Below are positions 43,504 to 52,344 of a DNA stretch of 64,000 nucleotides, piece after piece. The first letter of the stretch is position 1. Each line of letters begins with the position of its first letter. The position numbers were made by a program, and so were the translations under genes. The notes under the pieces were generated by a model, which did no database searches, was not told the DNA's origin, and saw nothing but the letters and a program-made list of their open reading frames with translations. Origin of the DNA: VGBV01 sp963780395 (lineage in GTDB: Bacteria; Actinomycetota; Thermoleophilia; Solirubrobacterales; 70-9); the NCBI GenBank assembly GCA_963780395.1, contig CAWABY010000006.1:62001-126000 (forward strand). The letters run 5' to 3'.

Positions 43504-44568
43504 ATGTTTGCGAACAACAAGAAGCCAAACACCACGGTCGGGCTCGAGATCGAGACCGGCAGCATCGCCGCCACCGAGGTCCGCCGGGGCAACGGGGGCA
43601 CGATCGCGCGTACCGCGATCGCCACGCTGCCGCCCGGCGTCATCAACGAGGGCGAGGTGACCGACGCCGAGACGCTTTCGAGCGCGCTGCGCTCCTTCTT
43701 CTCCAAGAACAAGCTCGGCAAGTCGGTCCGCCTCGGCGTCGCCAACCAGCGGGTGGTGGTGCGCACGCTGCGCCTGCCCCTGATCGAGAAGGGCGACGAG
43801 CTCGAGACCGCTATCCGCTTCCAGGCTCAGGAGCACATCCCGATGCCGCTCGATCAGGCGGTGCTGGACCACCAGGTCGTCGCCAAGGAGCAGGGGCCCG
43901 ACGGCGACAAGCACATGGACGTGGTCGCCGTCGCCGCCCGCCGCGACATGGTCACCTCGCTGCTCGGCGCCCTACGCAAAGCCGGACTGCGGCCGCTCGG
44001 GATCGACCTCTCCGCCTTCGGAATGATCCGGGCGCTCGGCAACGGCTCCGCGACACCGCAGGAGGGCGACATCGTCCCGACGACGCTCTACTGCCACTTC
44101 GGCGACATCACCAACCTCGCCGTGGCCCGCGGCCAGCAGTGCCTGTTCACGCGCATCGCACCCTTCGGGATCGAGAACATCGCTGCCCGCGTCGCCGAGA
44201 AGACCTCGATGCCGCTCGAGCAGGCGCGCGAGTGGCTGGTCGAGGTCGGCCTCGAGGACGACTTGGACCTGTTCGACACCGACCGCGACGAGGCCGTGGC
44301 CGCCCGCGAGGCGCTCGAGGACGGCGCCTCCAAGCTGGCCGACGAGCTGCGCGTCTCGGTCGAGTTCTACGGCGCCCAGGAGGGCGCTTCGGCGATCGAT
44401 CGGGTCGTCGTCTGCGGGCCGGGCAGCACCATCCCCGGCCTGCCGGATCGCCTTCAGGGCAGCCTCGGGCTCAGCATCGAGCAGCTCAGCCCGCCGGCCC
44501 TCGGCCAGCTCGACGCGGAGGATGCCGCCCGGCTCACCGTCTCCTACGGACTCGCCCTGGACGGCTAG
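43504..44568 (+). CDS. pilM: Type IV pilus assembly protein PilM
   Basis: A 354-residue actin-like cytosolic protein. Nucleotide-fold segments are TTVGLEIETGSIAATEVRR, VANQRVVVRTLRLPLIEKGDELETAIRFQAQEHIPMPLDQAVLDHQVV, TLYCHFGDITNLAVARGQQCLFTRIAP and VVVCGPGSTIPGLPDRLQGSLGL. It binds the N-terminus of PilN, which is encoded next. It starts the pilM-N-O-P-type alignment sub-operon. ATG 43504 is the first start. Confidence 0.93.
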   Translation: MFANNKKPNTTVGLEIETGSIAATEVRRGNGGTIARTAIATLPPGVINEGEVTDAETLSSALRSFFSKNKLGKSVRLGVANQRVVVRTLRLPLIEKGDELETAIRFQAQEHIPMPLDQAVLDHQVVAKEQGPDGDKHMDVVAVAARRDMVTSLLGALRKAGLRPLGIDLSAFGMIRALGNGSATPQEGDIVPTTLYCHFGDITNLAVARGQQCLFTRIAPFGIENIAARVAEKTSMPLEQAREWLVEVGLEDDLDLFDTDRDEAVAAREALEDGASKLADELRVSVEFYGAQEGASAIDRVVVCGPGSTIPGLPDRLQGSLGLSIEQLSPPALGQLDAEDAARLTVSYGLALDG

Positions 44569-44577
44569 GAGAGAGCC

Positions 44578-45399
44578 ATGCGCCCAGTCAACCTGATTCC
44601 CGCCGAGGACCGCCGCGGTGACCGCGCCCCGATGCGCACCGGCGGCACCTCCTATGTGCTGCTGGGGGCGCTGGCGCTGGGCCTGATCGGGATCATCGCC
44701 GTCGCCCTGACCAGCAAGCAGATCTCGGACCGCGAGTCCGAGGTGACGCACCTGCAGGGCGAGCTGGCGGCCGCGACGGTCAAGGCCGACAGCCTGCGCG
44801 CGTTCACGGACTTCCGGGCGGTTCAGCAGAGCCGCACGACCACGCTCGCGAGCCTCGCCCAGAGCCGCTTCGACTGGGAGCGCGTGCTGAACGAGCTGGC
44901 TCTGGTCATCCCAAGCAACGTCTGGCTGCTGAAGCTGACGGGCACCGCCAACCCCGCCGTGCAGCTCGAGGAGGGTGCCGATATCCAGGCGCGCTCCACC
45001 GTCCCCGGCCCCGCTCTGGAGATCGTCGGCTGCGGCCCCGACCAGGACGCCGTCGCGGGCTTCATCGCCTCGCTCGAGGACATCGACGGCGTCACCCGCG
45101 TCGGGCTCGCATCGTCTTCGCAGAGCGACCAGGAGGAGAGCGGGGGAGACGTCACCGCGGGCGCGGCGTCCGGCGAGAAGGTCGAGGACTGCCGCACCGA
45201 GTCCTTCATCTACCAGTTCGAGATCGTCGTCGCCTTCGACGCCGTGCCGACGCCCGAGACCGCGACGGTCTCGCCCGGCGTCCCGGCTCCCGGCGGGACC
45301 GCCCCGGCGGGCCAGCCGGCCAGCACCGGCACCGCCGGCACCACCGCCGAGCAGACCGCGGCTGCGCAAGAGGCCACCAACCTGGTTCCGGGAGGCTGA
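44578..45399 (+). CDS. pilN: Type IV pilus assembly protein PilN
   Basis: A 273-residue single-span protein. The PilM-binding MRPVNLIPAEDRR is at the very N-terminus, followed by one span (YVLLGALALGLIGIIAVALTS), a coiled coil (ISDRESEVTHLQGELAAATVKADSLRAF) and a ferredoxin-like domain with FDWERVLNELALVIPSNVWLLKLTGTA. A C-terminal Pro/Ala/Thr/Gly tail of about 55 residues is an extension not seen in Gram-negative PilN. A GGAGAG ribosome site precedes the ATG; pilO follows 1 nt after the stop. Confidence 0.92.
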   Translation: MRPVNLIPAEDRRGDRAPMRTGGTSYVLLGALALGLIGIIAVALTSKQISDRESEVTHLQGELAAATVKADSLRAFTDFRAVQQSRTTTLASLAQSRFDWERVLNELALVIPSNVWLLKLTGTANPAVQLEEGADIQARSTVPGPALEIVGCGPDQDAVAGFIASLEDIDGVTRVGLASSSQSDQEESGGDVTAGAASGEKVEDCRTESFIYQFEIVVAFDAVPTPETATVSPGVPAPGGTAPAGQPASTGTAGTTAEQTAAAQEATNLVPGG

Positions 45400-45400
45400 G

Positions 45401-46281
45401 GTGAAGACCACCGACAGAGCCGTCCTCTCAGGGCTGTTCCTGATCGTCCTGCTGGCCGCGTTCTACTTCCTGGTGCTCGCGCCCAAGCGCCAGGAGGCGA
45501 GCAAGCTCGGGACCGATATCGCCGCGCTCGAGGCCTCGATCTCAGAGCAGGAGCAGACCGTCGCCTTCGCCGAAGAGGCCCGCAAGTCGTTCCCCAAGTA
45601 CTACAGCCGCATGGTCGTGCTGGGCAAGGCGGCGCCCGAGCAGGCCGACTCGGCCTCGATGCTGGTCCAGGTCAACTCGATCGCGGACCGCTCCTCAGTC
45701 AAGTTCCGCAGCCTGGCCCTGGCCGAGGGCGGCGGCGAGTCCGCCGGCCAGACCGCAGCGGCCGCGCCCCCCGCCCCGGCGGCGCCCGCCGAGGGCGCTC
45801 CCGCCGAGGGCACGCCCGCCGAGGGTGCTCCGGCCGAGGGCGCTCAGAGCTCGACCGACGCGACCTCCACGCCGACCACCGCCACCACCGCGCCCGCGCC
45901 AGCGACCGAGTCCGCAGCGGCCAACCTTCCGATCGGCGCCACCGTCGGGCCGGCCGGGCTGCCGACGCTCCCCTACAACTACGTCTTCGACGGCACCTTC
46001 TTCGACGTCGCCGACTTCATGTCCGGCATCGACGACCTGGTGCACGCGCGCGACGACGGCACCGAGGTCGATGTCAACGGTCGGCTGCTCACCGTGGACG
46101 GCTTCTCGCTGCTGGGCGGCTCGCCCGGCTCGGATCCCGAGCTCGAGGCGTTGTTCGCGGTCACCAGCTACACGGTCCCCTCCGAGCAGGGCCTGACCAT
46201 GGGAGCCACCCCGGCGCGCCGGCAGCGCCGCTGCCCGGCCAGCCCCAGACCACACCGGCCAGCACGGTGACGACGCCATGA
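45401..46281 (+). CDS. pilO: Type IV pilus assembly protein PilO, one late frameshift
   Basis: GTG 45401 gives a basic start, one span (AVLSGLFLIVLLAAFYFLVLAP) and a coiled coil (GTDIAALEASISEQEQTVAFAEEARKSF). Then SADSASMLVQVNSIADRSSVKFRSLAL leads into a low-complexity Ala/Pro/Glu/Gly repeat (45770-45845) and a PilO-type ferredoxin fold. The present frame ends at 46270 with a basic, Pro/Arg-rich tail. Shifting by one base near 46205-46212 gives a natural tail (ending in TTPASTVTTP) and a stop that overlaps the next ATG at 46278. I read this as a one-base sequence error. Confidence 0.85.
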
Positions 46282-47036
46282 AGTCCTGGAAGATCCAGAA
46301 GTTCTTCGGCGACGTCGTCTATGACCTGCGGAACCGCGGCCTGCTGCCGCTGGCGGTCCTGCTGATCGTCGCCATGGTCGCGGCGCCGATCCTGATCCTG
46401 CGCTCGAGCGGGGGCGAGGGCGCGCCGCCGCCGACCGAGCTGGCGGCCAAGACCGCCGCCGATCTGGCGCCCGAGAACCAGGCGGCGGTGCTGGCCTACG
46501 ACCCCGGCGTCCGCAACTACAGGGAGCGCCTGGACGACGCGGTCTCCAAGAACCCCTTCAAGCAGCAGTTCAGCGCTCCGGTGGTGGCCGCCGGTGACGC
46601 CGCCGACGGCGGCGGCGCCTCGGCCGCCAGCGGGGGCGGCGGCAGCCCGGCGACCGGGGTCTCGGTCGAGTCCTCCAGCTCCACGCGCTACTTCTTCTAC
46701 GAGACCGACGTCGCGGTGGGCGCCGCCGACGGCCAGCTGGCACGGCACAACCGGATCGAGGTCTTCTCCTTCCTGCCCAGCCAGAAGGCCCCGGTGCTGG
46801 TCTTCCTCGGCAACGTCGCCGTCGGGGGCAGCAACGCCGCCGCCTTCCTGGTCGCCGAGGACGTGACCGCGGTGGAGGGCGGCGGGGACTGCTTCCCCTC
46901 GCCCGACTCCTGCCAGATGCTGGCGCTGAAGCCCGGCGCGACGGCCGACCTCACCTATGCGGTCGACAACAAGACCTACCGGATCAAGGTGCTGCGGGTG
47001 GAGCTGGTCACGACCAAGAAGCCGCCGAAGCAATAG
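46278..47036 (+). CDS. Single-span protein in the PilP position of the pilus operon
   Basis: A 252-residue protein with a basic start, one span (LLPLAVLLIVAMVAAPILILRS), a Gly/Ala/Ser-rich linker with NPFKQQFSAPVV, and a beta-rich C-terminal domain with YFFYETDVAVGAADGQLARHNRIEVFSFLPSQKAPVLVFLGNV and a Cys pair (GGDCFPSPDSC). The position after pilO and the NPF motif are like PilP. True PilP needs an outer-membrane secretin, absent here. It probably completes the PilMNO alignment complex. Confidence 0.7.
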   Translation: MKSWKIQKFFGDVVYDLRNRGLLPLAVLLIVAMVAAPILILRSSGGEGAPPPTELAAKTAADLAPENQAAVLAYDPGVRNYRERLDDAVSKNPFKQQFSAPVVAAGDAADGGGASAASGGGGSPATGVSVESSSSTRYFFYETDVAVGAADGQLARHNRIEVFSFLPSQKAPVLVFLGNVAVGGSNAAAFLVAEDVTAVEGGGDCFPSPDSCQMLALKPGATADLTYAVDNKTYRIKVLRVELVTTKKPPKQ

Positions 47037-47059
47037 CGCCGGCGCGCTCGCGGCAGCGC

Positions 47060-47088
47060 TTCACTTTGTAAAGCTTTGACGCTATCCT
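47060..47088 (+). promoter_or_regulatory. Promoter of the HxlR regulator, overlapping an inverted repeat
   Basis: TTCACT (47060-47065), 17-base spacer, TATCCT (47083-47088), then 7 nt to ATG 47096, so leaderless. The spacer contains CTTTGTAAAG, a near-palindrome in 10 bases that could be an autoregulatory site for the HxlR protein itself. Confidence 0.55.
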
Positions 47089-47095
47089 CAGGTTC

Positions 47096-47437
47096 ATGTT
47101 CGATACGGGTTGTCCTGTCTGCCGGACGGCCGAGGTCATCTCCGGCAAGTGGACCCTCCTGATCATCCGCGACCTCGCCGACGACTCGCTGCGCTTCTGC
47201 GAGATCGAGCGCTCCCTCTCCGGCATCAGCCCCCGCACCCTGTCCTTGCGCCTGCGCGCGCTGGAGGAGCAGGGGATAGTCGAGCGCCGCACCTACCCCG
47301 AGGTCCCGCCGCGGGTCGAATACGCCCTCACCGACAAGGGCAAGGCCCTGGTGCCGCTGATCGAGGACATGCGCTCCTACGGCAACCGCTGGCTGCCCGA
47401 GCAGCACGCGGCCGCGCAGACCGCCGCCGCCGTCTAG
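47096..47437 (+). CDS. HxlR-family winged-helix transcriptional regulator
   Basis: A 113-residue dimeric winged-helix regulator. The family signature CPVCRTAEVISGKWTLLIIRDLADDSLRFCEIERSLSGISPRTLSLRLRALEEQGIVERRTYPEVPPRVEYALTDKG is present. The N-terminal Cys pair (CPVC) in this family often senses oxidants, reactive aldehydes or quinones. Its own promoter carries a possible operator. No divergent target gene is next to it, so the regulon is unknown. Confidence 0.93.
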   Translation: MFDTGCPVCRTAEVISGKWTLLIIRDLADDSLRFCEIERSLSGISPRTLSLRLRALEEQGIVERRTYPEVPPRVEYALTDKGKALVPLIEDMRSYGNRWLPEQHAAAQTAAAV

Positions 47438-47501
47438 CCCCCGCGCTGCAATCCACCCTGCACGCGCAGGACGCGCGCCCACGCGGGCGAATCCGGCTTG
47501 C

Positions 47502-49190
47502 GTGACCACTTTGGAGAGCACGAGCGAGCGCCTCGAGGACGCGCTCAGGAGGCTGGCCGTGGAGGCCGCCGACCTGTTCGAGGAGCTGCTGGCGTCGGGG
47601 GCGGAGCTGCCGTTCGATCTCGAGCCCACCCCTGGGGAGGGGCCGCTCCCGATGTACCAGTACTCGCCTCTCACGGATGAGTTCATCGCACGGCACATCG
47701 CCGAGCTGCGGCGCCTGGAGGCGTTCGCGGAGGTCTGCGAGCTGGCCGGCGAGGAGGCTGCGACGGGGTTCCTGATCGGCCTCTGGGAGGGCCGTAGCGA
47801 GTTCGACGTGGCCGGCGACCGCCTCACTGGCGCGATCGACGGCGTGCTCGCGAGCGTCTCCTCGCCGGCCGCAAGCGGCACCCAGGTGGGCGAGGTGATC
47901 GTGCCCCTGATCGGCTTCCACATGCCCGCCGACGAAATCGTGCTGGACGGGGTCACGATCGTCCGCGCCGACACCGTCGCCGATGCGCCGCTGGACGCGG
48001 TCGAGGCGACCCGCCAGGGCGCCAAGGTCGGCTTCCTGGCGATGGTCAGCTGCAACTACTCCAACCTCGCGCCCGCCGCCGCGGTCGCCGACGACCTGCG
48101 CCGCACACTGCGAACGCTGCGGCTGTTCCGGCCAGGGGCCGTCGGCCTCGCCCAGCACGGCTGGGCCCGGCGAGCCAGTGGCTGGGAGCGCTTCGGCACC
48201 GCCGCCGCCCGCCCCCGCCACGGCGGCTACAGGCTGACCGGGCACGAGGTCGCCGACCTCGAGGCCTTCTCCAAGACCCTGACCGAGCGCGGCGCCCGCC
48301 TGCCCTCGCTGTCCTGGGCGATCTCCCGCTTTGACCTCGGAGCCGAGCGTCCCTCGCTGATCGAGGCCCTGAGCGACTACCTGCTGGCGCTGCGCGGCCT
48401 CCTCGAAGGGGGCGGCAGCGCCAACCTCGGCCTCAGCGCCAGGGTGGCGGCGCTCGCGAGCGAGCCCCACGAGCGCGAGCAGGCGCGGATCACGGTCGAG
48501 AGGGCGCTGACGATCGAGCGCAAGCTGATGAGCGGCGCCCGTTACCGGCCCGTCGCCGGGTCCTCCCCGCTGGGCGTGATCGCCGAGGTCGAGGAGCTGC
48601 TGCGCCGGGTCCTCAAGGGCCTCGCGGCCGGCGAGCTGGAGGGCGACCTGCGCACGGCGGCCGACGAGCTGCTGCTGGCCGACGGACTGCGAGCGGCGGA
48701 GGTCGCCCAGCCCGGGATGGGGGGGAGCGCCGAGTGGCGCCTGCCCGACCCCGAGCCCGACGTTGAGCTTGACCTCGCCAGCATCGCCGACGGAAACGCC
48801 GGCGAGATCGAGGTCCACGACACCCGTGAGCGGGCGGTGACGCCTGAGAGGGCCGCTGAGAGCGCCCAAGAGGCCTCTGAGGCGCCCCCTGCAGCGGATC
48901 CGTCCGACGCGACGAGGATCGTCCTCTCTGACGTCGAACTACCGGAGATCATGGCCGCCAAGGATCATCCCGGCCCCTCCGGGGAGAAGCCGATGGCCGA
49001 CTGGTTCAGCGCATCCGACGGCAGCGGGGAGGTCGACTGGCCTGCCTTCGCCAGCCCTCGCCGCGACCCCGGCGAGAAGCGCGAGCTCGACGAAGAGGCC
49101 GCCGACCGCGTCCGCTACCTGTTCCCGGTCCCGGACGCGACCGACTGGGACGTCGGCGAGCTTCGCTACGAGCGCAAGCACCCCAACTAG
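47502..49190 (+). CDS. Large hypothetical protein, possible HEPN-like C-terminal region
   Basis: A 562-residue soluble protein with no recognised family name. The N-terminal 280 residues are mixed alpha/beta with MYQYSPLTDEFIARHIAELRRLEAFAEVCELAGEE. Around 280-350 the sequence RPSLIEALSDYLLALRGLLEGGG and ARITVERALTIERKLMSGA resembles the helical hairpin of Apea-like HEPN proteins, but the catalytic Arg-x4-6-His is missing. The last 110 residues are acidic and Pro/Ala-rich. GTG 47502 is the first start. Role unknown; HEPN likeness is by eye only. Confidence 0.6.
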   Translation: MTTLESTSERLEDALRRLAVEAADLFEELLASGAELPFDLEPTPGEGPLPMYQYSPLTDEFIARHIAELRRLEAFAEVCELAGEEAATGFLIGLWEGRSEFDVAGDRLTGAIDGVLASVSSPAASGTQVGEVIVPLIGFHMPADEIVLDGVTIVRADTVADAPLDAVEATRQGAKVGFLAMVSCNYSNLAPAAAVADDLRRTLRTLRLFRPGAVGLAQHGWARRASGWERFGTAAARPRHGGYRLTGHEVADLEAFSKTLTERGARLPSLSWAISRFDLGAERPSLIEALSDYLLALRGLLEGGGSANLGLSARVAALASEPHEREQARITVERALTIERKLMSGARYRPVAGSSPLGVIAEVEELLRRVLKGLAAGELEGDLRTAADELLLADGLRAAEVAQPGMGGSAEWRLPDPEPDVELDLASIADGNAGEIEVHDTRERAVTPERAAESAQEASEAPPAADPSDATRIVLSDVELPEIMAAKDHPGPSGEKPMADWFSASDGSGEVDWPAFASPRRDPGEKRELDEEAADRVRYLFPVPDATDWDVGELRYERKHPN

Positions 49191-49215
49191 GCAGACCTCA
49201 GAGCCCCGACTCGGG

Positions 49216-50364
49216 CTATGCCGCTCCGGTAGCGGCCATTTCCTGGCGTTCTTGTTCGCTCGCGAACAGATAGCGGTTGATCTTCAGCAGGCCGCCGAGG
49301 TCGTGGACGTCCTCGTCCATGTAGGGGACCCGGATCACCTGCTTGGCGTCGAGCTCGCGGGCAAGGTGCTTGACATTGGCGGCATCCCGCTTGGCCAGCG
49401 CCTGGTAGTCGCGGAAGTTGGCGGCGACGCGCTCGGCGAGGTCGGCGTCCAGGAGCTCCCGCAGCTCCTCTTCGACCCCGTTCTCCGAGAGGTCGGCCTC
49501 GCTCTCGTAGTGGACCTTGTTCACGATCACGCCGCCAACCGGCAGCTTCGCTTCGACCAGCTTGCGGTGGAAGAAGACGGCCTCCTCGATCGGCTCGCCC
49601 TGGGGCCCGCAGACGATCATGAAGCAGGTCGAGGGGTCGGCGAGCAGCTCGTTGACCCGCTTGGCGCGCTCGCGGAAGCCGTCCACCATGCCGCTGAAGG
49701 CCTGGAAGAACTCGCCCAGGTCCGCGAGCAGGTCGATTCCCACAACCCTCTTCAGCATGCCGAAGGCCATCGAGCTGCCGCGCCCCACGACCTTCGTGGC
49801 GAACCCGGTCGGCTTCATGAACATCTGCATCCCGCGCCCCTCGATGAACTGGGTCAGGCGCTTGGGAGCGTCGAGGAAGTCCAGGGCGTTGCGCGAGGGA
49901 GGGGTGTCGAGCACGAGGAAGTCGAAGCGACCCTCCTGGTGGATCTCGAACAGCTTCTCCATCGCCATGTACTCCTGTGAGCCGGCGAGCGCGTTCGAGA
50001 TCTGACGGTAAATGCGGTTCTGGAGGATGCGGTCGCGGGTCTCCTCGTCGGGGGCGTGCTTGCGCACCAGCTCGTCGAAGGTCGCCTTCGCGTCCAGCAT
50101 CATCGCCCACAGCTCGCCCTCCATCTCCATCCCGGCGCTCTCGAACAGCGCCGGATCGACCCGGCGCGGCTCGTTGCCGAGCTCCTCCAGCCCCAGCGAG
50201 TCGGCCAGGCGCTTGGCGGGGTCGATCGTCAGCACCGCGACCTTCTGGCCGCGCGAGGCCAGCCCGGCGGCGAGGGCGGCCGAGGTGGTGGTCTTGCCGA
50301 CGCCGCCCGAGCCGGCGCAGATGCAGACCCTGCGGTCGCTGAGGATGTCGGCGACGTTCGCCAT
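49216..50364 (-). CDS. ArsA/GET3-family ATPase (copy 1)
   Basis: A 382-residue P-loop ATPase of the ArsA/Get3 branch of the SIMIBI class. It has the deviant Walker A CAGSGGVGKTTTSAALAAGLASRG, switch I DPAKRLADSLG, and FDFLVLDTPPSRNALDFLDAP as Walker B/switch II. Paired ArsA-like ATPases are conserved in actinobacteria (for example Rv3679-Rv3680) and are not arsenic pumps there. It starts 16 nt after copy 2 on the same strand. Confidence 0.9.
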   Translation of the reverse strand: MANVADILSDRRVCICAGSGGVGKTTTSAALAAGLASRGQKVAVLTIDPAKRLADSLGLEELGNEPRRVDPALFESAGMEMEGELWAMMLDAKATFDELVRKHAPDEETRDRILQNRIYRQISNALAGSQEYMAMEKLFEIHQEGRFDFLVLDTPPSRNALDFLDAPKRLTQFIEGRGMQMFMKPTGFATKVVGRGSSMAFGMLKRVVGIDLLADLGEFFQAFSGMVDGFRERAKRVNELLADPSTCFMIVCGPQGEPIEEAVFFHRKLVEAKLPVGGVIVNKVHYESEADLSENGVEEELRELLDADLAERVAANFRDYQALAKRDAANVKHLARELDAKQVIRVPYMDEDVHDLGGLLKINRYLFASEQERQEMAATGAA

Positions 50365-50380
50365 CAGCGCCAGGGCCAGC

Positions 50381-51301
50381 TCACGCCAGCGCCCCGGCGA
50401 GCTGCTTCAGGGCGGGCACGTCCAGCCGCGGCTTGAAGATGAAGGGCAGCGTCCTGATCGGCACGCTGACGCTGCGCTCCAGACGCTGAAGCTGCGCGCG
50501 CTGGGAGCGCGCCCGGCGCTGCTCGGAGACGGCCGCGCGCACCGCCGCCTGCGGCGGGCCCTCGGTGATCTCCAGCACCCGCGCGAGCTTCTCGGCCTCC
50601 TGCTCGGAGAAGCGCTCGGGGTACATCGCGTTCATGTAGACCTGGTCGACGGCGACGCCGACGTCCTCCGTCAGCGAGCGCTCGAGCGCGGCCGTCTCGT
50701 TCACGGGCATCTCCTCGGGCAGGGAGACGATGGCCACCCCGGTCATCTCATGCCGGGTGATGAAGGCGTCCAGCGCCTGGGCCTGGTTGTGGATCGGGCC
50801 GACCCTGGCCATGCCCGCGAACGTCCGCGGCGTCTGCAGGAAGCCGATCCCGTGGCCGGTGGCCGGTGCGTCAACGATCACCAGGTCGTACTCGCGCCCC
50901 TTCTTCACCCTGCGGTCGGGCTGGGCGAGCTCCCAGACCTTGCCGATCGTGACCATCTCCTTCAGGCCCGGGGTCGCCGCCGCGAGGTAGTTGAAGAGCC
51001 TGGAGCGGACCAGCATGTCCCGCATCGCGCGCACCTTGAGCTGCAGCAGCAGGTACTCGCGCAGCGACTCGTCCGGGTCGATCGAGATCGCCCACAGGTT
51101 CTCGGAGACGGACACTTCGTTGAAGCCGACCTCGCCCTTCTTGAACAGGCGCGACGCGTTCTCCTGGGAGCTCACCTCGCAGACGATCGTGCGCTTTCCC
51201 TGGGCCGCCGCGGCCAGGCCCAGCGCGATCGAGATCGTGGACTTGCCGACGCCTCCCTTGCCGGTCACGAAGACCAGCCGCTTGTCGAATAGCTCAGGCA
51301 C
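50381..51301 (-). CDS. ArsA/GET3-family ATPase (copy 2)
   Basis: A 306-residue partner of the preceding ATPase. Deviant Walker A GKGGVGKSTISIALGLAAAAQGK, DLVIVDAPATGHGIGFLQTP as Walker B/switch II. The C-terminal part is SQRAQLQRLERSVSVPIRTLPFIFKP. GTG 51301 is chosen because the Walker A then lies at residue 13, as expected; the longer upstream frame has no conserved sequence. First gene of the pair; divergent from the ParA-FtsZ unit 94 nt away. Confidence 0.88.
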   Translation of the reverse strand: MPELFDKRLVFVTGKGGVGKSTISIALGLAAAAQGKRTIVCEVSSQENASRLFKKGEVGFNEVSVSENLWAISIDPDESLREYLLLQLKVRAMRDMLVRSRLFNYLAAATPGLKEMVTIGKVWELAQPDRRVKKGREYDLVIVDAPATGHGIGFLQTPRTFAGMARVGPIHNQAQALDAFITRHEMTGVAIVSLPEEMPVNETAALERSLTEDVGVAVDQVYMNAMYPERFSEQEAEKLARVLEITEGPPQAAVRAAVSEQRRARSQRAQLQRLERSVSVPIRTLPFIFKPRLDVPALKQLAGALA

Positions 51302-51395
51302 GGGGCGGGATTCTGTCAATGCCCGGCACCAGGCGAAGGAAACCTTGCAATCCGCTGCAGGAATGCGGGCCTGCCCTGCGAAAAAAGCCGCAGAG

Positions 51396-52344
51396 ATGGC
51401 TCGAATCCTGCGCAAGAAGAAGCCGGCCCCCGCGGCCGACGAGGTTGCCCAGAGCGCCCGCATGAGGGCGGAAGAGGCCGTGGGCCCGACCCCTTCGAGG
51501 AACCCGACAGCCGGACGCCCCCGAGGCCCAGCCCGAGCAGGCCGCCAAGGAAGAGAAGGGCGATTCCAAGGCCAAGAAGGGCGACCGCCGCGCGAAGGTG
51601 ATCGCCTTCGCCAACCAGAAGGGCGGCGTCGCCAAGACGACCACCGCCCTCAACCTTGCGGTCGCCTTCAAGGAGTCGGGCCACGACGTGCTCGCGGTTG
51701 ACATGGACCCCCAGGGCAACCTGACGATGAGCCAGGGCATCGACCCCGACAAGGTCGAGAAGAGCATGTTCGACGTGCTCGTGCACCGGATTCCGCTGCG
51801 TGAGGTCATCGTCGAGCGCGAGATCGACGTCGCCGTCGCCTCGATCGACCTCGCCGGCGCCGAGATCGCGATGAGCGCGCAGATCGGGCGCGAGCGCTCC
51901 CTGCAGAAGGCGATCGACGAGGTGCGCGGCGACTACGACTTCATCTGCATCGACACGCCGCCCAGCCTGGGGCTGCTCACGGTCAACGCGCTCACCGCCG
52001 CCGACAAGGTGATCGTCCCGGTGCAGTGCGAGTACCTCTCGATGCGCGGCCTGGTGCAGCTACAGAACACGCTGCAGATGATCCGCGAGAACCTCAACCC
52101 GGACGTCGAGATCGAGGGGATCCTGCCGACGATGCTCGACTCACGCACGGTCCACGCCAAGGAGGCCGTCGAGATCCTCGAGGAGAACTTCGGAGACCTG
52201 GTCTTCCAGTCGCGGATCAAGAAGGCGATCAAGTTCGCGGAAGCGCCGGTTCGCGGAAGCTCTGTGCTCAAGTACGACCCGCAGGGCAGCGCTGCGAAGT
52301 ACTACCGCGCCCTGGCGAAGGAGGTCCTGACCCACGATGGCTAA
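51396..52344 (+). CDS. ParA/Soj-family ATPase with N-terminal extension, two small frame breaks
   Basis: The intact core starts at 51598: VIAFANQKGGVAKTTTALNLAVAFKESGH (deviant Walker A with the signature Lys), DVLAVDMDPQGNLTMSQG, YDFICIDTPPSLGLLTVNAL and IVPVQCEYLSMRGL, ending ALAKEVLTHDG. Upstream, ATG 51396 opens ARILRKKKPAPAADEVAQSARMRAEEA. Then two one-base shifts near 51487 and 51515 give DPFEEPDS and PEAQPEQAAKEEKGDSKAKKGDRRAK, leading straight into the core. A basic/acidic tail of about 65 residues is therefore likely. ParA-type ATPases move or place cargo such as chromosome origins. Its end overlaps the FtsZ start by 8 nt. Confidence 0.87.

Noticed and set aside
37377..47036. Tad/Flp pilus locus
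   Set aside because: The pilins have Phe at +1 and Glu at +5 with long heads, and PilM, PilN and PilO genes are present, which fit type IVa rather than Tad.
49216..51301. Arsenic resistance operon
   Set aside because: The two ATPases are of the ArsA fold, but no arsB, arsR, arsC or arsD is near, and actinobacterial pairs of this kind are not arsenic pumps.
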